Positions 24,663 to 32,327 of a DNA stretch of 64,000 bases are shown here, piece after piece; the stretch's first letter is position 1, and every line of letters begins with the position of its first letter. A program made the translations under genes and the position numbers. The stretch comes from JANNPJ01 sp035474375 (GTDB lineage Bacteria; Actinomycetota; Actinomycetes; Actinomycetales; Kineosporiaceae), in the NCBI GenBank assembly GCA_035474375.1, contig DATINJ010000167.1:8354-72353 (forward strand), in the 5' to 3' direction. The notes under the pieces were generated by a model that saw only the letters and a program-made list of their open reading frames with translations, was not told the origin of the DNA and did no database searches.

Positions 24663-25660
24663 CCCGGGTGTCGGTGATGGGCACCGGCTCCTGGGGCACC
24701 ACCTTCGCGGTGGTGCTGGCCGACGCCGGGGCCAAGGTGACGATGTGGGGACGCCGTCCCGAGGTGTGCGCGGAGATCGCCGAGCAGCACCGGAATCGGG
24801 ACTATCTCGGTGAGCTCGAACTGCCGAGCACGATCTCGGCGAGCGCCGACCCGGCGCTGGCGCTGGACGGCGCCGACGTCGTGGTGCTCGCCGTCCCGTC
24901 CCAGAGCCTGCGGGCGAACCTGACGGCCTGGCTGCCGTTTCTGCCCTCGGGCAGCGTGCTGGTGAGCCTGATGAAGGGGGTCGAAGACGGTACCTCGCTG
25001 CGGATGAGTGAGGTGATCGCGGAGGTCACCGGGGCCGGACCGGACCGGGTGGCGGTGATTTCCGGGCCGAACCTGGCCGGCGAGATTGCCCGCCGGCAGC
25101 CGACCGCGACCGTGGTGGCCTGTGCCGTCCAGGAAGTCGGCGAGCAGTTGGCGGCGGTGTGTTCGGCCGCCTACTTCCGGCCGTACACCAACACCGACCT
25201 GATCGGAGTCGAACTGGGCGGCGCGGTGAAGAACGTGATCGGCCTGGCGGTCGGGATCGCCGAGGGGATGGGCCTGGGGGACAACACCAAGGCCACGATC
25301 ATCACCCGGGGACTGGCCGAGACCTCGCGGCTCGGAGTGGCGATGGGGGCCGAGCCGGCGACATTCTCCGGCCTCGCGGGAATGGGTGATCTGGTGGCCA
25401 CCTGTGCCTCGCCGTTGTCGCGTAACAAGACCTTCGGCGTCCATCTGGGCCGCGGGATGCTGCTGCCAGAGGTGATCGCAATCACCAATCGGACCGCCGA
25501 AGGGGTCAAGTCCTGCGGTCCGATCCTGGAGATGGCCCGCGCTCGCGGCGTGGATATGCCCATCATTGAAGCGGTTACCCGAATCGTGCACGACGGTCAC
25601 CCGATCTCCGAGATGGCCGGTCGGTTGCTCTCGCGCGACCTCAAGTCCGAGCTCGACTGA
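24659..25660 (+). CDS. gpsA: Glycerol-3-phosphate dehydrogenase [NAD(P)+]
   Basis: A 333-residue enzyme that makes sn-glycerol-3-phosphate from dihydroxyacetone phosphate for phospholipids. Rossmann motif VMGTGSWGTTFAVVLADAG; then VSLMKGVE, ISGPNLAGEIARRQPTA, the catalytic Lys segment ELGGAVKNVIGLAVGIAEG, GLAGMGDLVATCASPLSRN and NRTAEGVKS. Starts in the ATGA overlap with plsC. A hairpin follows 22 nt after the stop. Confidence 0.97.
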   Translation: MTRVSVMGTGSWGTTFAVVLADAGAKVTMWGRRPEVCAEIAEQHRNRDYLGELELPSTISASADPALALDGADVVVLAVPSQSLRANLTAWLPFLPSGSVLVSLMKGVEDGTSLRMSEVIAEVTGAGPDRVAVISGPNLAGEIARRQPTATVVACAVQEVGEQLAAVCSAAYFRPYTNTDLIGVELGGAVKNVIGLAVGIAEGMGLGDNTKATIITRGLAETSRLGVAMGAEPATFSGLAGMGDLVATCASPLSRNKTFGVHLGRGMLLPEVIAITNRTAEGVKSCGPILEMARARGVDMPIIEAVTRIVHDGHPISEMAGRLLSRDLKSELD

Positions 25661-25682
25661 CCGTAGTTCCGGCAAACCCGCA

Positions 25683-25714
25683 GTGATCAGGCAGCTGAAT
25701 GGCTGCCTGATCAC
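25683..25714. terminator. Bidirectional hairpin between gpsA and the cutinase gene
   Basis: A perfect 12-bp stem GTGATCAGGCAG/CTGCCTGATCAC with an 8-nt loop in the 74-nt gap between convergent genes. No T-run on either side. Confidence 0.6.
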
Positions 25715-25734
25715 CCCGGGGTGAAGGTCGGAAA

Positions 25735-26676
25735 TCAGCTCAGTGGGCAGCTGTTCCGGTAGCTGGAGATGGCCAGATCGAACGTCGGCCCCGGGCAGAG
25801 GAACTGGTCGTACCGGGTGTCGTTGTCGATGAAGCGCTTCAGCCAGCTGATGCTGTACTTCGCGATCGTGGTGTTACCACCGAGGACGGGTGCCAGGTGA
25901 CCGGCTCCGGCCAGCTCCAGGTAGGCCTTCTCCGCGGACGCCGGAATGCTGTTGTAGAACGGGATCGAGTGCGAGGCCGGCGAGGCGATGGTGTCGTTCT
26001 GAGCGCCGACGATCAGGCTTGGAACCTGCAGGCCGGAGAAATTCTTCCGGTTGTCCCAGCCGGTCAGCGGGATCGCTGCCTGTAGTGACGGACGGTCGGC
26101 GGCCGCTTCCAGGGTGCCACCGCCACCCATCGAGTGGCCCATCACGCCGAGCCGAGTACGGTCGATCCGGTTCGCCACAGTGGGGTTGGTGACCAGGTAG
26201 TCCAGGGCGGCGAGCAACTGGTCGCCACGGCTGTCCGGCTGGTCCGTGGTGCTGAGGGTGTCGATGTTGAAGACGATGAAACCCTGCGAGGCGAGCCGAG
26301 GCCCGAGCCAAGCCAGAGCGGACTTGCTCTCGGTGAATCCGGGAGCGATTGCCACGGCGCCGAAGGTCCCGGCCGAGGTGGACGTCGGGTAGTAGATGTC
26401 GCCGCCCCCGAAACCCCGGACACTGAACCCGGAGACGTTGGTCTGGGCGGTGGCGAACGGGCCGCGGGCGGCCTCGATGCTCGCGTTGGTGGGGGCTGGG
26501 CCGCGTTCGTACGGGTTGGTGTCCGCCTGAGCGCTGGACGCGCCGGCGCCGACTGCACCGCTGACCAGGGTGGCTGCGAGGGTCAGCCGGATGGCCAGGT
26601 TGGCGAGGCGAGAGCGGGGCGGCTGGTGCTGACCGTGCTGACGGCCGGATGCGGGCTTGCAATCAACTGGCTGCAC
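25735..26676 (-). CDS. Secreted cutinase / PET-hydrolase-type polyester hydrolase
   Basis: A 313-residue alpha/beta hydrolase closely resembling Thermobifida cutinases and PETases. Signal peptide about 1-51 (core IRLTLAATLVSGAVGAGA, cleavage after AQA). The mature protein begins DTNPYERGPAPT. Catalytic Ser182 in GVMGHSMGGGGT, Asp228 in GAQNDTIA, His260 in GAGHLAP; Trp207 (LTGWD) lines the cleft and Phe114/Met183 would form the oxyanion hole. C-terminal Cys294 and Cys310 match the conserved disulfide. At the subsites that set PETase apart (Ser and Ile) this protein keeps His and Phe, the cutinase-type pair (SHSIPF). GTG start with GGGAG upstream. Activity on polyesters or triglycerides is inferred from family. 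Confidence 0.9.
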   Translation of the reverse strand: MQPVDCKPASGRQHGQHQPPRSRLANLAIRLTLAATLVSGAVGAGASSAQADTNPYERGPAPTNASIEAARGPFATAQTNVSGFSVRGFGGGDIYYPTSTSAGTFGAVAIAPGFTESKSALAWLGPRLASQGFIVFNIDTLSTTDQPDSRGDQLLAALDYLVTNPTVANRIDRTRLGVMGHSMGGGGTLEAAADRPSLQAAIPLTGWDNRKNFSGLQVPSLIVGAQNDTIASPASHSIPFYNSIPASAEKAYLELAGAGHLAPVLGGNTTIAKYSISWLKRFIDNDTRYDQFLCPGPTFDLAISSYRNSCPLS

Positions 26677-26748
26677 GACGTTGTACTCCCATGTGGGTCG
26701 GGATCCGCTTTGACTTCTGGGGTGCTCTCGGCTCGGGGACCTCGGCGC

Positions 26749-26784
26749 GGAAAACCCCTGCGGTCTGGAAAACCCCTGTGGTCT
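26749..26784. repeat. 18-bp tandem duplication upstream of the cutinase gene
   Basis: Units 26749-26766 and 26767-26784 (GGAAAACCCCTG-Y-GGTCT) differ at one base. They lie 73 nt upstream of the cutinase start and could be duplicated regulator sites. The rest of the 299-nt gap holds only a small hairpin GGATGC/GCATCC (26801-26819). Confidence 0.7.
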
Positions 26785-26975
26785 GAGCGATCAACGGGGG
26801 GGATGCGGTTGCAGCATCCGAAAGGATGGTTATCTTTCGCCCCGGCGCAATCAATAGCTCGGACCCCGGATCGGGCAGAAGTGGTGATTTCGCCGATGTC
26901 CTCACCGATGGCTGGATCGGCGCGCTACCCTCCCGTAGCGTCAGAGTCGAAGATCAGCCGAGGAGAGGTCGTTCC

Positions 26976-27167
26976 ATGCCCTTGCAGCCGCCCAACCCCG
27001 ACTTCCTTTCCCAGGCGCCCGGTCCCGAGGGTGATTCGAGGCAGGCGCCGGTCAAGGCTCCGAGGCGAGGGATCGCCGGGTTCGGCTGGCAGCGTCCGGC
27101 CGAGCTCACCGGGGTGGCATTCGTCCTGCTGGCAGCGGTCTTCGGGATGGCCGATCTGATCAACTGA
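26976..27167 (+). CDS. Small single-pass membrane protein
   Basis: A 63-residue protein, MPLQPPNPDFLSQAPGPEGD, a Pro-rich soluble N terminus, then RRGIAGFGWQRPAELTGV and a C-terminal helix AFVLLAAVFGMADLI. Start supported by GAGG about 7 nt upstream. The last 8 nt overlap the convergent trans-sulfuration gene. A similar small protein of unknown function is often seen in actinobacteria; no family named. Confidence 0.6.
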   Translation: MPLQPPNPDFLSQAPGPEGDSRQAPVKAPRRGIAGFGWQRPAELTGVAFVLLAAVFGMADLIN

Positions 27168-28335
27168 GCGGCGGCTCGCAGGCCCGCAGGGCGGCGTCCA
27201 AGTCCCGCCAGAGGTCGTCGACGTCCTCGATTCCGACCGAGAGTCGCAGCAGGGACTCCGGGACGGCGGGCGATTCGCTCGGGTATCGACGGCGTCGCTC
27301 CAGCGTCGATTCGACCCCGCCGAGACTGCTGGTGTGTACCCAGAGTCGGGTCGCGGAACACACTCGTTCGGCCGCCTCGGCGCCGCCGACCACCTCGATC
27401 GAGATGATCGCGCCAAACCCGGTCATCTGTTCCAGGGCACGCTCGCGGCCGGGATGGGTCGGCAGCGAGGGGTGCCGAACTCGTTCCACCGCGGGGTGAT
27501 CGACCAGTCGGCGGGCCAGTTCGAGGGCATTCGCCCCAGCTCGTTCCACCCGCAAGGCCAGGGTTCGCATTCCGCGCAGGACCAGCCAGGCCTCCCAGGT
27601 GCCCGGAATCGAACCGGTCAGGCTGCGATGGCGGTGCAGTCGCTGGGCCAGCTGCTCCTCATTGGTCACCGCCACCCCGAGCAGCGCATCCGAATGCCCG
27701 CCGAGATACTTGGTCGCGGAATGGATCGAGATGTGCGCTCCGAGTTCCAGCGGCCGCTGGAGCAACGGTGTCGCGAAGGTGTTGTCCACCACCAGCAGCG
27801 CGCCGGCGGCCCGAGCGGCGGCCGCCACCGCGGGCAGGTCCGCGATCTCGAGCAGCGGATTCGTCGGGCTCTCGATCAGCAGCAGGGCGGCGTCCGTCAG
27901 GGATTCGGTCACCGCTTCGGTGTCCGAGACCTGCACCTCGCGCACCTTCAGCTGGCCGTTGGCCGCCAGTTGACGGGCGAGTTCGGTGGTCCCGGAATAG
28001 GCCCCCACCGGGATCACCACGGTCGCGCCCACCGGCACCAGTGACAGCACCGCCGAAACCGCTGCCATTCCGGCCGAGAAGCTGAGCGCCCGACCGCCTT
28101 CGAGGACGCCGACCGCCTCCTCCAGCGCTGTCCAGGTCGGATTCCCCCAGCGGCCGTAACCGAAGTCGGTCGGCCGTGGCCCGGCGTCCGACGAGACGAA
28201 GGTGGAGCTCATCACCACCGGGACGGACATCGGCTGGTTCGGTTCCGGCCGGGGCCGACCCGAGGTGACCGCGAGAGTCGCGGCGGCCAGGGTCGGTTCG
28301 TCGTGGTCTGAGCTGCCGTCGGCCGCAGGCGTCAT
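27160..28335 (-). CDS. Trans-sulfuration PLP enzyme (cystathionine gamma-synthase/lyase type)
   Basis: A 391-residue fold-type I PLP enzyme of the Cys/Met metabolism family. YGRWGNPTWTALEEAVGVLE, FSAGMAAVSAVLSLVPVGA, ESPTNPLLEIADLP, VVDNTFATPLLQRPLELGA and the PLP-lysine motif HSATKYLGGHSDALLG are all present. Sequence alone does not separate cystathionine gamma-synthase, gamma-lyase and related activities; homologues next to ddl are usually annotated as the synthase or lyase. The ATG at 28335 follows a TAGACT on the minus strand by 7 nt, a leaderless start, and diverges from ddl. Confidence 0.88.
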   Translation of the reverse strand: MTPAADGSSDHDEPTLAAATLAVTSGRPRPEPNQPMSVPVVMSSTFVSSDAGPRPTDFGYGRWGNPTWTALEEAVGVLEGGRALSFSAGMAAVSAVLSLVPVGATVVIPVGAYSGTTELARQLAANGQLKVREVQVSDTEAVTESLTDAALLLIESPTNPLLEIADLPAVAAAARAAGALLVVDNTFATPLLQRPLELGAHISIHSATKYLGGHSDALLGVAVTNEEQLAQRLHRHRSLTGSIPGTWEAWLVLRGMRTLALRVERAGANALELARRLVDHPAVERVRHPSLPTHPGRERALEQMTGFGAIISIEVVGGAEAAERVCSATRLWVHTSSLGGVESTLERRRRYPSESPAVPESLLRLSVGIEDVDDLWRDLDAALRACEPPLS

Positions 28336-28342
28336 GGGCGGC

Positions 28343-28384
28343 AGTCTAGATGTCCTGCCTCGGAGGTGACTTTGGGCGTAGCCT
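28343..28384. promoter_or_regulatory. Divergent leaderless promoters
   Basis: Minus-strand TAGACT (28343-28348) is 7 nt from the ATG at 28335. Plus-strand TAGCCT (28379-28384) is 8 nt from the ddl ATG at 28393. Confidence 0.55.
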
Positions 28385-28392
28385 CGCCCGCC

Positions 28393-29550
28393 ATGGAGAC
28401 GACTCGAACCATCGTGCCGGTCCACGCTGCCCAGGACCCGGCCCGCCGCCCCCGAGTGGCGGTGCTTTTCGGCGGCCGCTCCAGTGAGCATGCGGTCAGT
28501 TGCATCACCGCGGCCGGGGTCCTGCGAGCCATCGACCGCAGCGTCTACGACGTGATCCCGGTCGGGGTGACCCGGGCCGGCCGGTGGGTGCTGGCCGCGG
28601 ATGACCCGTCCCGCTGGGAACTCACCGACGGCACCCTGCCCGAGGTCAAGGACGGCGCCGGTCCGGGCGTACTGGCACCGGTCGCGGCCGGCGACAGCCG
28701 GTTGCAGATCCTCGAACCCGGCCAGGTGCCGCGGGAACTGGCCGAGGTGGACGTCGTCCTGCCGCTGCTGCACGGGCCTTTCGGGGAGGACGGCACGTTG
28801 CAGGGGTTGCTGGAGTTGACTGATGTCCGGTACGTCGGGTCCGGGGTGCTGGCTTCGGCCGCCAGCATGGACAAACACGTCATGAAAATCATGCTGGCCG
28901 GTGCCGGGCTGCCGGTCGGCGAGCACGTGGTGGTCCGGCCGCAGGAATGGCAACGGCATCCGGATCGGGTCCGGGACGACATCGAGGAGCTCGGCTGGCC
29001 GGTCTTCGTGAAGCCGGCCCGGGCCGGATCAAGCATGGGCGTGAGCAAGGTTCACGGCCCGGACGAGCTGGACGCCGCGATCGCCGCCGCCCTGCAGCAC
29101 GATCGCAAACTGATGGTCGAGGCGATGATCGAGGGCCGGGAGATCGAGTGCGGGGTTCTCGAGTCGCCCGACGGCGGCCCGCCACTGACCAGCTTGCCCG
29201 GTGAGATCGAAGTGTTGCCGGGTCGCGAATTCTTCGATTTCGAGGCCAAGTACCTGGACGGCGATGCCGCTCGACTGAGCTGTCCAGCCGACCTGCCGGC
29301 CGAGGTTGCCCAGCGGATCCGCGATCTTTCGGTGCGCACGTTCGAGGCGATGGGGTGCGAGGGCCTGGCCCGGGTGGACTTCTTTGTCCGCCCGGACGGC
29401 GAGGTGATCGTGAACGAGATCAACACGATGCCTGGCTTCACCCCGATGTCGATGTACCCCCTGATGTGGGAGGCCACCGGCCTGGGCTACCCGGAACTGA
29501 TTGACCGGTTGCTGCGGTTGGCGCTGAACCGGCCTACCGGGCTGCGCTGA
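28393..29550 (+). CDS. ddl: D-alanine--D-alanine ligase
   Basis: A 385-residue ATP-grasp ligase making the D-Ala-D-Ala end of the peptidoglycan stem peptide. RVAVLFGGRSSEHAVSCITA, LPLLHGPFGEDGTLQGLLEL, VKPARAGSSMGVSKV (ATP binding), EVLPGREFFDFEAKYLDG and NEINTMPGFTPMSMYPLMW are all conserved. D-Ala specificity is consistent with the intact YxxK-like FFDFEAKY region. The ATG at 28393 is chosen since a TAGCCT box directly precedes it; the GTG at 28366 lies upstream of that box. Confidence 0.96.
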   Translation: METTRTIVPVHAAQDPARRPRVAVLFGGRSSEHAVSCITAAGVLRAIDRSVYDVIPVGVTRAGRWVLAADDPSRWELTDGTLPEVKDGAGPGVLAPVAAGDSRLQILEPGQVPRELAEVDVVLPLLHGPFGEDGTLQGLLELTDVRYVGSGVLASAASMDKHVMKIMLAGAGLPVGEHVVVRPQEWQRHPDRVRDDIEELGWPVFVKPARAGSSMGVSKVHGPDELDAAIAAALQHDRKLMVEAMIEGREIECGVLESPDGGPPLTSLPGEIEVLPGREFFDFEAKYLDGDAARLSCPADLPAEVAQRIRDLSVRTFEAMGCEGLARVDFFVRPDGEVIVNEINTMPGFTPMSMYPLMWEATGLGYPELIDRLLRLALNRPTGLR

Positions 29551-29561
29551 GCCGTTCCAGG

Positions 29562-29611
29562 ATCGCTGGCAGGCTCTGCATCACTGGCAGGCTCGCGATC
29601 ACCGGCAGGTG
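29562..29611. repeat. 18-bp direct repeats at the ddl/DUF3515 junction
   Basis: Three head-to-tail units of the form ATC-R-CYGGCAGG (29562-29579, 29580-29597, 29598-29611 partial) fill the gap between two convergent stops; the third encodes the last residues of the DUF3515 protein. Confidence 0.75.
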
Positions 29612-30072
29612 ATGGCCTTGGTCTCCGGGAGTGGCTTGACGGCCGGTTCCAGGTCGACCAAGGCACCGGGAGCAGTGGTCCGGTTGACCGCCGTCGGGAT
29701 CGTCACCTCGACCGCTGGGTCCCGGTCGTGGGTGACGAACCGGAACGCGGCCTTGGTCTCGGTGAAGACCCATTCCTGCCCGTTGATCAGGAGGCAGGTA
29801 CCGCTCGGCCCGGGAGCCGGGACTCCGCATCGCAACACGATCGCCGGATCGCCCCAGGCCGCTGCCCCGGCGACGTCCAGCGGCGTCCGCTGCCGGTCCA
29901 GCACCTGCTTCGGCAGCCGCGTGAGCAATGCCGTGCAGAGCGCCGATCCGGCGTCCGGCCCTGGTTCCGGGAGGGTGGCGCCGGAGCTGCAGCCGACGAG
30001 CGTCAGGAGCAACGTCGGAATCAGCACCGGGCCGACCAGCGCAGGTCGGACGACCGTGAACAGGCGGCTCAC
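29599..30072 (-). CDS. DUF3515 family lipoprotein
   Basis: A 157-residue protein. The signal segment VSRLFTVVRPALVGPVLIPT then LLLTLVGCSS ends in a lipobox (LVGC), so the mature protein should be lipid-anchored outside the membrane. The rest (DAGSALCTALLTRLPKQVLD, GDPAIVLRCGVPAPGPS, LINGQEWVFTE, FRFVTHDRDPAVEVTIPT) matches actinobacterial DUF3515, whose function is unknown. The GTG at 30072 forms a 4-nt GTGA overlap with the upstream Lrp-like gene. Located between ddl and thiL as in mycobacteria. Confidence 0.82.
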   Translation of the reverse strand: MSRLFTVVRPALVGPVLIPTLLLTLVGCSSGATLPEPGPDAGSALCTALLTRLPKQVLDRQRTPLDVAGAAAWGDPAIVLRCGVPAPGPSGTCLLINGQEWVFTETKAAFRFVTHDRDPAVEVTIPTAVNRTTAPGALVDLEPAVKPLPETKAITCR

Positions 30073-30305
30073 ACGTGTACAACGGTGCAAGTCAGCGTGC
30101 GAGTGATGCCTTTCACATCCTGGATTTTAGCGATCACGATCTGACCGAGGGCATCCAGCGTCGGCGCCTCGATCCGGGCGATCACGTCGTACGGACCGGT
30201 GACGTCCTCGGCCATCGTGACGCCACTGATCTGCGCGATCTCGGTGGCGATCGTCGAGGCCTTGCCGACCTCGGTCTGGATCAAAATGTAAGCCTGCACC
30301 ACCAC
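30069..30305 (-). CDS. Stand-alone Lrp/AsnC ligand-binding domain protein
   Basis: A 78-residue protein consisting only of the RAM (regulation of amino acid metabolism) fold: VVQAYILIQTEVGKASTIAT, ISGVTMAEDVTGPYDVIARI, LDALGQIVIAKIQDVKGITR. The N-terminal HTH of full-length Lrp proteins is absent, so it may bind an amino acid and assemble with other Lrp proteins rather than bind DNA. AGGAG lies 6 nt before the GTG. Translation-coupled to the DUF3515 lipoprotein; divergent from thiL, an arrangement seen in other actinobacteria. Confidence 0.9.
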   Translation of the reverse strand: MVVQAYILIQTEVGKASTIATEIAQISGVTMAEDVTGPYDVIARIEAPTLDALGQIVIAKIQDVKGITRTLTCTVVHV

Positions 30306-30482
30306 TAGTTTCTCCTGTCCGGACTGCCTGAGGGACTTGGCGCCACGGTGCGGACCGCCTCAGACATCGAGCGGTCACGCTACCGTGTCGATCGGTAATC
30401 GCAGCGCTGGGTGCTGTGTTCTTGCGCACGGTGACCAAATCGGGCACTCCCAGTGTCTGTCGACGTCAGGACGGAGACAGCG

Positions 30483-31559
30483 GTGTCCGACGCGCAACTG
30501 AGAGTACACACGGTGAGTCAGATCGGTGAAGATCCGCTCGTCGCAGACGTGATCAGCCGGTATCCCGGTGCGGACTGGCTGAGCGTCGGTCCCGGCGATG
30601 ACGCAGCGGTACTCGACCTCGGTGCGCGGTTTCCGGGGCCGCTGGTGGTCTGCACGGACACGCTGGTCGAAGGCCAAGATTTCCGCCGAGACTGGTCCAC
30701 CGGCTGGGATGTCGGCGTGAAGGTCGCGGCGCAGAACTTCGCCGACGTCGCGGCGATGGGAGCCGTTGGGCACACCTTGCTGGTCAGTCTGACCACCCCG
30801 GCGGACCTTCCGGCCGCGTGGGCTCGGGAACTCGCCGACGGGCTGGCCGCTGAATGTGCCCGGGTGGGGGCGGTGGTGGCCGGAGGCGACCTCTCGGCCG
30901 GTTCCGAAGTATCGATCACCGGAACCGCGCTGGGGACTCTGAGCGCGCCGCAGGCCGTCCTGCGCTCCGGGGCCCGGCCGGGCGACAGCATCGCAATCGC
31001 TGGGGTCAGCGGCCGGTCCGCGGCCGGCTGGGCGTTGCTGCGAGGCGGTCATGGAGTCCTGCAGGGCGCCGCGTTGCCGGCCGCGCTGGCTCGACTGGTC
31101 GACGACCACCGCCGGCCTCGGCCGCCGTACCGGGCCGGACCGGAGGCGGCGCTGGCCGGCGCCAGCGCAATGATCGACACCAGTGACGGGCTGGTCCGGG
31201 ACGCCGCCCGGGTGGCTCGGGCGTCCGGCGTCGTCCTTGATCTCGACCCGGCGGCCCTGCTGCCGGACGCCGACCTGCTGGCAGCTGCGGCGTTCTTGAG
31301 CGAAACCCCGCGCCTGCGCGAATCCCGCGACGGCGTGCCGGATCCGCTCGACTGGGTTTTGTCCGGCGGTGAGGACCACGCCCTGCTGGCGTGCTTCCCG
31401 CCGGCCGTCGCGCTACCGGCGTCCTTTCGCCGGATCGGGATCGTCCGGGAGTGGATCGGGGGTCACGGGGTCGATCCCGGCGCTGGGGGTGGCTCGGCCG
31501 GCGTCTGGCTTGCCGGTGAACCGATCAGCGGTCCCGGCGGCTGGCAACACTTCGCCTGA
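30483..31559 (+). CDS. thiL: Thiamine-monophosphate kinase
   Basis: A 358-residue PurM-like kinase that phosphorylates thiamine monophosphate to the diphosphate cofactor. SVGPGDDAAVLDLGARF, CTDTLVEGQDFRRDW, VKVAAQNFADVAAMGA, VVAGGDLSAGSEVSITGTAL, MIDTSDGLVRDAARVARASG and VLSGGEDHALLACF are the ATP- and Mg-binding landmarks. The GTG at 30483 is chosen because GGAG is 6 nt upstream; a GTG at 30453 would add 10 residues. The 177-nt gap to the divergent Lrp-like gene holds no other visible gene. Confidence 0.95.
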   Translation: MSDAQLRVHTVSQIGEDPLVADVISRYPGADWLSVGPGDDAAVLDLGARFPGPLVVCTDTLVEGQDFRRDWSTGWDVGVKVAAQNFADVAAMGAVGHTLLVSLTTPADLPAAWARELADGLAAECARVGAVVAGGDLSAGSEVSITGTALGTLSAPQAVLRSGARPGDSIAIAGVSGRSAAGWALLRGGHGVLQGAALPAALARLVDDHRRPRPPYRAGPEAALAGASAMIDTSDGLVRDAARVARASGVVLDLDPAALLPDADLLAAAAFLSETPRLRESRDGVPDPLDWVLSGGEDHALLACFPPAVALPASFRRIGIVREWIGGHGVDPGAGGGSAGVWLAGEPISGPGGWQHFA

Positions 31560-31617
31560 GTGATCGCCAGTCGTGCCTACCGACGTGGCCTTAATCGGCA
31601 CACAACGGGCACAGTTG

Positions 31618-31637
31618 GCGATCATGCACGGTTGCCC
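31618..31637. repeat. GTGATCATGCACG-family repeat, single arm
   Basis: One copy of the repeat arm (GCGATCATGCACGGTTGCCC), 10 nt before a full palindromic copy. Confidence 0.7.
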
Positions 31638-31646
31638 GGCTCATTT

Positions 31647-31715
31647 CTGCGGTGATCATGCACGCTTGCCCCGCGGCGATGTTCGGAGGCGGGCAAGCGT
31701 GCATGATCACCGCAG
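31647..31715. repeat. GTGATCATGCACG-family palindromic repeat
   Basis: Perfect 25-bp arms (31647-31671 and 31691-31715) around a 19-nt loop. The core arm GTGATCATGCACGCTTGCCC recurs, with changes, at 31618, 42611, 42860 (inverted) and 54985. Non-coding gap between thiL and rpmB. Confidence 0.9.
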
Positions 31716-31754
31716 TCAATGGCTCTCGGGGAACTGTCTGGCGGGCACAAAACT

Positions 31755-31789
31755 AAGGACGCCGCTCGGTGGGGCTGAGCGGCGTCCTT
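31755..31789 (-). terminator. rpmB terminator
   Basis: A perfect 13-bp stem (AAGGACGCCGCTC/GAGCGGCGTCCTT) with a 9-nt loop; on the minus strand it is followed by AGTTTTG. It lies 20 nt after the rpmB stop. Confidence 0.8.
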
Positions 31790-31809
31790 GGGAGTGCTGG
31801 GAGCTGGGG

Positions 31810-31995
31810 TCAGCGAGCGACCTTGCCCGCCTTCAGGCAGGAGGTGCAGACGTTGATCCGCTGCGGGGTTCCACCGATAACGGTGCGCACCCGCTGGATG
31901 TTCGGGTTCCAACGACGCTTGGTGCGTCGGTGCGAGTGCGAGATGCTGTGACCGAACCCCGGCCCCTTCTTGCAGACCTCACAGTTGGCAGCCAC
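31810..31995 (-). CDS. rpmB: 50S ribosomal protein L28
   Basis: A 61-residue ribosomal protein, MAANCEVCKKGPGFGHSISH, SHRRTKRRWNPNIQRVRTV, NVCTSCLKAGKVAR. It carries two CxxC pairs (CEVC and CTSC), the zinc-binding form of L28; zinc-free paralogues are usually induced by zinc starvation. GTG start with AGGAG 7 nt upstream. A TAGGCT -10 on the minus strand (32063-32068) would give a leader of about 60 nt. Confidence 0.96.
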   Translation of the reverse strand: MAANCEVCKKGPGFGHSISHSHRRTKRRWNPNIQRVRTVIGGTPQRINVCTSCLKAGKVAR

Positions 31996-32062
31996 GGTTA
32001 ATCTCCTGAGGTATTCGTACTGACGCAAGAATGGGTGCCAAGGGGCACTCCACGACTGAGTC

Positions 32063-32068
32063 AGCCTA
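32063..32068 (-). promoter_or_regulatory. Putative -10 of rpmB
   Basis: TAGGCT read on the minus strand, about 67 nt upstream of the rpmB start. The rest of the 332-nt rpmB/DAK2 gap shows short GCCGGAC repeats but no gene that I can support. Confidence 0.35.
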
Positions 32069-32327
32069 GCCGACAGGGTGGCGGCAGCCCAAACCGAGGC
32101 CCAAACCGGACTGGATGCCGGGCTGGTGCCGGACCGGTATCGGGTCGGATGCCGGACCACTACAGGGTGGAACGGGTGGTTTCGCAGTGTCGTGGCGCGA
32201 CTCGGAAGCAGACGCGCGGTGTCGACAGATAGCCGGTTGTGACGACCTGCGGATACTGTCGCGCCTGAGCCCATTGGCCCGGAGGAGGATCCGGCCGTAA
32301 TCGCGGCGAGATCCTGGAGGCGGTGAC

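Noticed and set aside
31647..31715. Reading the 25-bp-arm palindrome as the thiL terminator
   Set aside because: No T-run, and the same sequence recurs elsewhere in the window; a repeat-family copy explains it better. The rpmB terminator next to it is a separate, T-flanked hairpin.
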